From Butyrivibrio sp. XPD2002 (GTDB taxonomy: Bacteria; Bacillota; Clostridia; Lachnospirales; Lachnospiraceae): a DNA stretch of 64,000 bases. The stretch's first letter is position 1; each line of letters opens with the position of its first letter. Below are positions 60,796 through 64,000 of the stretch, piece by piece. The position numbers and the translations under genes were made by a program. Under the pieces are notes generated by a model. That model had not been told where the DNA came from and searched no databases. It saw only the letters and a list, made by a program, of their open reading frames with translations. The DNA is taken from positions 1-64,000 of the forward strand of contig NZ_KE384115.1 of the NCBI RefSeq assembly GCF_000423945.1, written 5' to 3'.

Positions 60796-62136
60796 ATGAG
60801 AAAAGAAGGTTCATCACCAAAGAAAGAAACAACAAGAGCACCCAGAGCTACAGGAGCTAAGAAGTCTGGAATGACAGGAAAAGCAGGAGCTAAGAAAACT
60901 GCTGATGCTAAAAAGGTACCTAATGCCAGAGGTGTCGGAGCCAGAAAAAATGTGAAGAAGGCTGATGATAAGAAGGCCGGAATCTGTCCTGTATCCAAGA
61001 AGTGCGGCGGCTGCCAGATGATCGACGTTCCCTACAAGGAGCAGATAAAGCGCAAGCACAAGAGAGTGGAGGAGCTTGTGGGCAAATTTGGCAAGGTCGA
61101 GCCCTTCATTGAGATGGATAAGCCTGAGCACTACAGATGCAAGGTGCATGCGGTGTTTACCCATGACAGAAAGGGCAACCCCATATCAGGCATATATAAA
61201 GAAGGAACCCATGACGTTGTTCCGGTTAATGAATGTTATCTTGAGAATGAAAAGGCAGATGCGATCATCGCAACTATCCGTGGAATGCTTAAGTCCTTTA
61301 AGATAAAGACCTTTGATGAGGACAATGGCTATGGTCTTTTCCGTCATGTCCTCATAAGAGTTGGACACAACACAGGTGAGATCATGGTTGTGCTTGTCCT
61401 TACTTCACCGATTCTTCCTTCCAAGAATAACTTTGTTAAGGCGCTTCTAGGGGAGCACCCTGAGATAACAACAATCGTTATAAACGTCAATGATAAGCGC
61501 ACCAGTATGATCCTTGGCGACAAGGAGAAGGCTATCTACGGTCCCGGATTTATATATGATACTGTCTGCGGAATGAAGTTTAAGATATCTCCCAAGTCCT
61601 TCTATCAGGTAAACCCTGTTCAGACCGAGAAGCTTTATTCCAAGGCTGTTGAGCTGGCAGGACTTACAGGAAAAGAGACAGTCCTCGACTGCTACTGTGG
61701 TGTTGGAACAATCGGTATCATCGCAAGTCCTCACGCAGGCGAAGTTATCGGAGTTGAGCTTAATAAGGATGCCGTTCGTGATGCGAGAATCAATGCAAAA
61801 ATGAACGAAATTAAGAATATAACCATCTATGAAAATGACGCCAGCCGCTTTATGGTCCAGATGGCAGAAGCCGGAGACCACGCCGATGTTGTCTTCATGG
61901 ACCCGCCTCGTGCAGGCTCTACTGAGATTTTCATGGACTCAATGTTCAAGCTGAATCCTGACCGCGTGGTATATATTTCCTGCAGTCCCGACTCGCTTGC
62001 AAGAGATCTCGAGTACTTAACAAAGAACGGATATAAGGCAGACAGAATTATTCCTGTTGATATGTTTCCTTTTACAAGGTCATGTGAAACAGTCGTTCTT
62101 TTAACGAGAACGACCGGTAGGAAATTTCGAGTTTAG
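60796..62136 (+). CDS. rlmD: 23S rRNA (uracil-5-)-methyltransferase, RlmD/RlmCD type
   Basis: The enzyme methylates C5 of uracils in 23S rRNA, such as U1939, using SAM. The 446-residue protein has a basic Lys/Ala/Gly-rich extension of about 60 residues. The [4Fe-4S] ligands follow in CPVSKKCGGCQ near 69-79, with the fourth Cys at YRCKVHAVF. The usual N-terminal TRAM domain is not obvious and may be replaced by the basic extension. The methyltransferase core has SFYQVNP, VLDCYCGVGTIGI, DPPRAGS and the catalytic Cys in YISCSPDSLARDL. AAAGGAAATGTGAT precedes the start. Confidence 0.93.
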   Translation: MRKEGSSPKKETTRAPRATGAKKSGMTGKAGAKKTADAKKVPNARGVGARKNVKKADDKKAGICPVSKKCGGCQMIDVPYKEQIKRKHKRVEELVGKFGKVEPFIEMDKPEHYRCKVHAVFTHDRKGNPISGIYKEGTHDVVPVNECYLENEKADAIIATIRGMLKSFKIKTFDEDNGYGLFRHVLIRVGHNTGEIMVVLVLTSPILPSKNNFVKALLGEHPEITTIVINVNDKRTSMILGDKEKAIYGPGFIYDTVCGMKFKISPKSFYQVNPVQTEKLYSKAVELAGLTGKETVLDCYCGVGTIGIIASPHAGEVIGVELNKDAVRDARINAKMNEIKNITIYENDASRFMVQMAEAGDHADVVFMDPPRAGSTEIFMDSMFKLNPDRVVYISCSPDSLARDLEYLTKNGYKADRIIPVDMFPFTRSCETVVLLTRTTGRKFRV

Positions 62137-62226
62137 AGAAGAACGAGCACTGCTGTTTGCACATAAATTGTAGACAAATGGGAGAAAGCATAAACATGAT
62201 ATTTTAACTAAGGTAGGAGGTTACAA

Positions 62227-63348
62227 ATGGAGAATTCTAAGGTTTATTTTACTGATTTCAGAACGGTTCTGGAGCAGAGTCAGGGAGTCAAGCTGCAGAA
62301 GTTATGCAGAAAAGCTGGAATAGGAGATATTGATTTTGAAGGAAAGTTTGTAGCCATCAAGATGCACTTTGGTGAGCTTGGAAACTTTTCATACATAAGA
62401 CCAAACTATGTAAAGGCAGTGGCAGACCTTATTAAGGAGCTGGGCGGCAAACCGTTCCTTACAGACTGCAACACCTTATATCCCGGAAGCCGCAAGAACG
62501 CTGTTGATCACCTCTACAACGCAGAGGTAAATGGCTTTAACAGTGTGACAACAGGCTGCTACGTAATCATAGCAGACGGACTTAAGGGCACGGATGAAGC
62601 AACGGTAGAGGTACCAAACGGCGAGTACTGCAAGGAGGCTTACATCGGAAGAGCTCTGTATGATGCTGATGTAATCATTTCCCTTTCGCACTTTAAGGGA
62701 CATGAGATGACAGGCTTTGGCGGTGCTATCAAGAACATCGGAATGGGCGGCGGAAGCCGTGCAGGAAAAATGATCCAGCACAATGATGGCAAGCCTATAG
62801 TTAATCCCGACCTTTGCAGAAGCTGTAAGCTGTGCGCAAGAGAATGCGGCTCTGATGCCATTTCTTACGAGACAGGTAAGGCAGTGATAAATCAGGATCT
62901 TTGTAAGGGCTGTGGCCGTTGTATCGGCGCCTGCGCTTTTGATGCTATCAGCAATCAGAGCGGAACTGCTCTTGAGTCACTTTGCTGCAAGATGGCTGAA
63001 TACACAGCAGCTATCTGCAATGGAAAGCCCTGCTTCCATATAACACTTATCATGGATGTGTCACCTAACTGTGACTGCCACGGAGAGAATGATGCACCTA
63101 TTCTTCCTAATATAGGAATGCTCGCTTCCTTCGATCCGGTTGCTCTCGACCAGGCATGCGCTGATCTTTGCCAGAAGGCTGAGCCTATTCGTAATAGCCA
63201 GCTGGGAGATAACCTTGCTAAGGAGGGCTGGCATCATCACCACGATCATTTCCTTGATTCCAACCCCAACATCAAGTGGAAGGAAACTCTTGAGCATGGC
63301 GAGAAGATCGGACTTGGAACAAGGGAGTATGAGCTTATAAAGCTTTGA
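62227..63348 (+). CDS. DUF362 protein with two [4Fe-4S] ferredoxin motifs
   Basis: The 373-residue protein combines a DUF362 domain (KMHFGELGNFSYIRPNYVKAVADLIKELGGKPFLTDCNTLY, then VIISLSHFKGHEMTGFGGAIKNIGMG) with a bacterial ferredoxin pair at about 195-240 (CRSCKLCARECGSDAI and CKGCGRCIGACAFDAI). Each holds a Cys-x2-Cys-x2-Cys-x3-Cys cluster site. Such proteins are common in anaerobes and are presumed cytosolic redox proteins with unknown substrates. GTAGGAGGTTACAA precedes the ATG. Confidence 0.92.
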   Translation: MENSKVYFTDFRTVLEQSQGVKLQKLCRKAGIGDIDFEGKFVAIKMHFGELGNFSYIRPNYVKAVADLIKELGGKPFLTDCNTLYPGSRKNAVDHLYNAEVNGFNSVTTGCYVIIADGLKGTDEATVEVPNGEYCKEAYIGRALYDADVIISLSHFKGHEMTGFGGAIKNIGMGGGSRAGKMIQHNDGKPIVNPDLCRSCKLCARECGSDAISYETGKAVINQDLCKGCGRCIGACAFDAISNQSGTALESLCCKMAEYTAAICNGKPCFHITLIMDVSPNCDCHGENDAPILPNIGMLASFDPVALDQACADLCQKAEPIRNSQLGDNLAKEGWHHHHDHFLDSNPNIKWKETLEHGEKIGLGTREYELIKL

Positions 63349-63370
63349 TCCACGGGGGAGGATTAGGATT

Positions 63371-64000
63371 ATGGCTGATATCGTAGAAGAGATAAGGGAG
63401 GAGCTTTTTAAGCTTCAGGATGAAAAATATCGCGATTTTCAGGTAAAGCTGATTCCCGGGAAGGACACCGATACAATGATCGGTGTCCGGACTCCGGATT
63501 TAAGAAAATACGCAAAGACTCTTGGAAAGAACGACAAAATTGAAGATTTTTTAAATAACCTTCCTCATAAATATTTTGATGAGGATCAGCTTCATGCCTT
63601 CATAATTTCTGAAATGAAGGACTACGGAAAATGCATGGAGGAAACAGAGAAGTTCCTTCCTTACGTAGATAACTGGGCAACCTGCGATCAGATGTCGCCC
63701 AAAATTTTCAAAAAACATAAAACAGAATTACTTGAAGCAATAACGGAATGGATAAAGTCGGATAAGACCTATACAATAAGGTTCTCAATCGGAATGCTCA
63801 TGCAGCATTTTATGGATGAGGACTTTGACGTAGCCTATCCCGAGATGGTAGCTAGTGTAAGGAGCGAGGAATACTATGTGAACATGATGATCGCATGGTA
63901 TTTTGCGACGGCTCTTGCTAAGCAGTACGAGACCATACTTCCGTTTATTGAGGGAAAGAAGCTTGATACCTGGACTCACAATAAGGCGATCCAGAAATCT
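63371..64000 (+). CDS. DNA alkylation repair (AlkD-like) protein, 5' part
   Basis: The frame opens at ATG 63371 after GGGGGAGGATTAGG and runs off the window after 210 codons. The HEAT-like helices include DTMIGVRTPDLRKYAKTLGK, HAFIISEMKDYGKCMEETEKFLPYVDNWATCDQM and YTIRFSIGMLMQHFMDEDF. This matches the AlkD family, which removes bulky or alkylated bases. The tryptophan and aspartate in DNWATCDQ line the active site. Only about the last 20-25 residues would be missing. The gene follows the DUF362 gene by 22 bases. Confidence 0.9.
   Translation, partial: MADIVEEIREELFKLQDEKYRDFQVKLIPGKDTDTMIGVRTPDLRKYAKTLGKNDKIEDFLNNLPHKYFDEDQLHAFIISEMKDYGKCMEETEKFLPYVDNWATCDQMSPKIFKKHKTELLEAITEWIKSDKTYTIRFSIGMLMQHFMDEDFDVAYPEMVASVRSEEYYVNMMIAWYFATALAKQYETILPFIEGKKLDTWTHNKAIQKS

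Overview
The window looks like a chromosomal segment of a Gram-positive anaerobe of the Lachnospiraceae, close to Butyrivibrio or Pseudobutyrivibrio. The evidence is low-to-moderate GC by eye, consensus sigma-A promoters with strong GGAGG ribosome sites, the Firmicute blocks mrnC-rlmB-sigH and rpmE-yqhQ-prmC-prfA, a walRK-like two-component pair, many secreted acidic lipoproteins, chemotaxis and flagellar-type proteins, and a divergent argG / argC-J-B-D locus. No rRNA, tRNA or prophage was found.

Layout. 1-1.1 kb is debris: hairpin repeats, a 3' stub of an AbgT-family transporter, a 31-codon 5' stub of a GH51 arabinofuranosidase, and a transposase tail. A 150-bp copy of that IS end recurs at 6.3 kb, so the two copies bracket a membrane-anchored ECF sigma factor gene and two envelope genes. 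6.6-20.6 kb is mostly core: GH13 amylase, cNMP-binding protein, chemoreceptor, alanyl-tRNA editing, azlCD, ispF, mrnC, rlmB, sigH, rpmE, yqhQ, prmC, prfA, Hpt protein and DegV. 20.6-29.2 kb is accessory-flavoured: a degenerate 63-nt repeat array in front of a PD-(D/E)XK-type protein, an S66 peptidase, a LytTR regulator, an MqsR/MqsA-Panacea toxin-antitoxin pair and a MATE pump. 29.3-32.5 kb holds two lipoprotein genes. 32.6-39.6 kb is arginine biosynthesis. 39.6-51.4 kb has a solute-binding protein, comEA, a two-component system, a GerMN lipoprotein, comEC, an ACT protein, holA and a glycosyltransferase. 51.6-64 kb carries an S41 peptidase, PAP2 phosphatase, lipid kinase, glyA, a probable free-standing structured RNA, a degenerate GH3 protein, a FliD-like protein, rlmD, a DUF362 ferredoxin protein and a truncated AlkD-like gene.

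How it works together. The divergent arginine genes are each preceded by a 198-nt leader with the same architecture: identical core blocks held in stems whose sequences differ but whose pairing is kept. This is the strongest candidate for an undescribed regulatory RNA and may sense arginine or a pathway intermediate. Further candidates are the three-motif RNA after glyA, the 63-nt repeat array, and the sigma factor whose putative promoter motif recurs before the neighbouring lipoprotein gene. Functions of unrecognised proteins are left open. All assignments come from reading the sequence; no database search was run.
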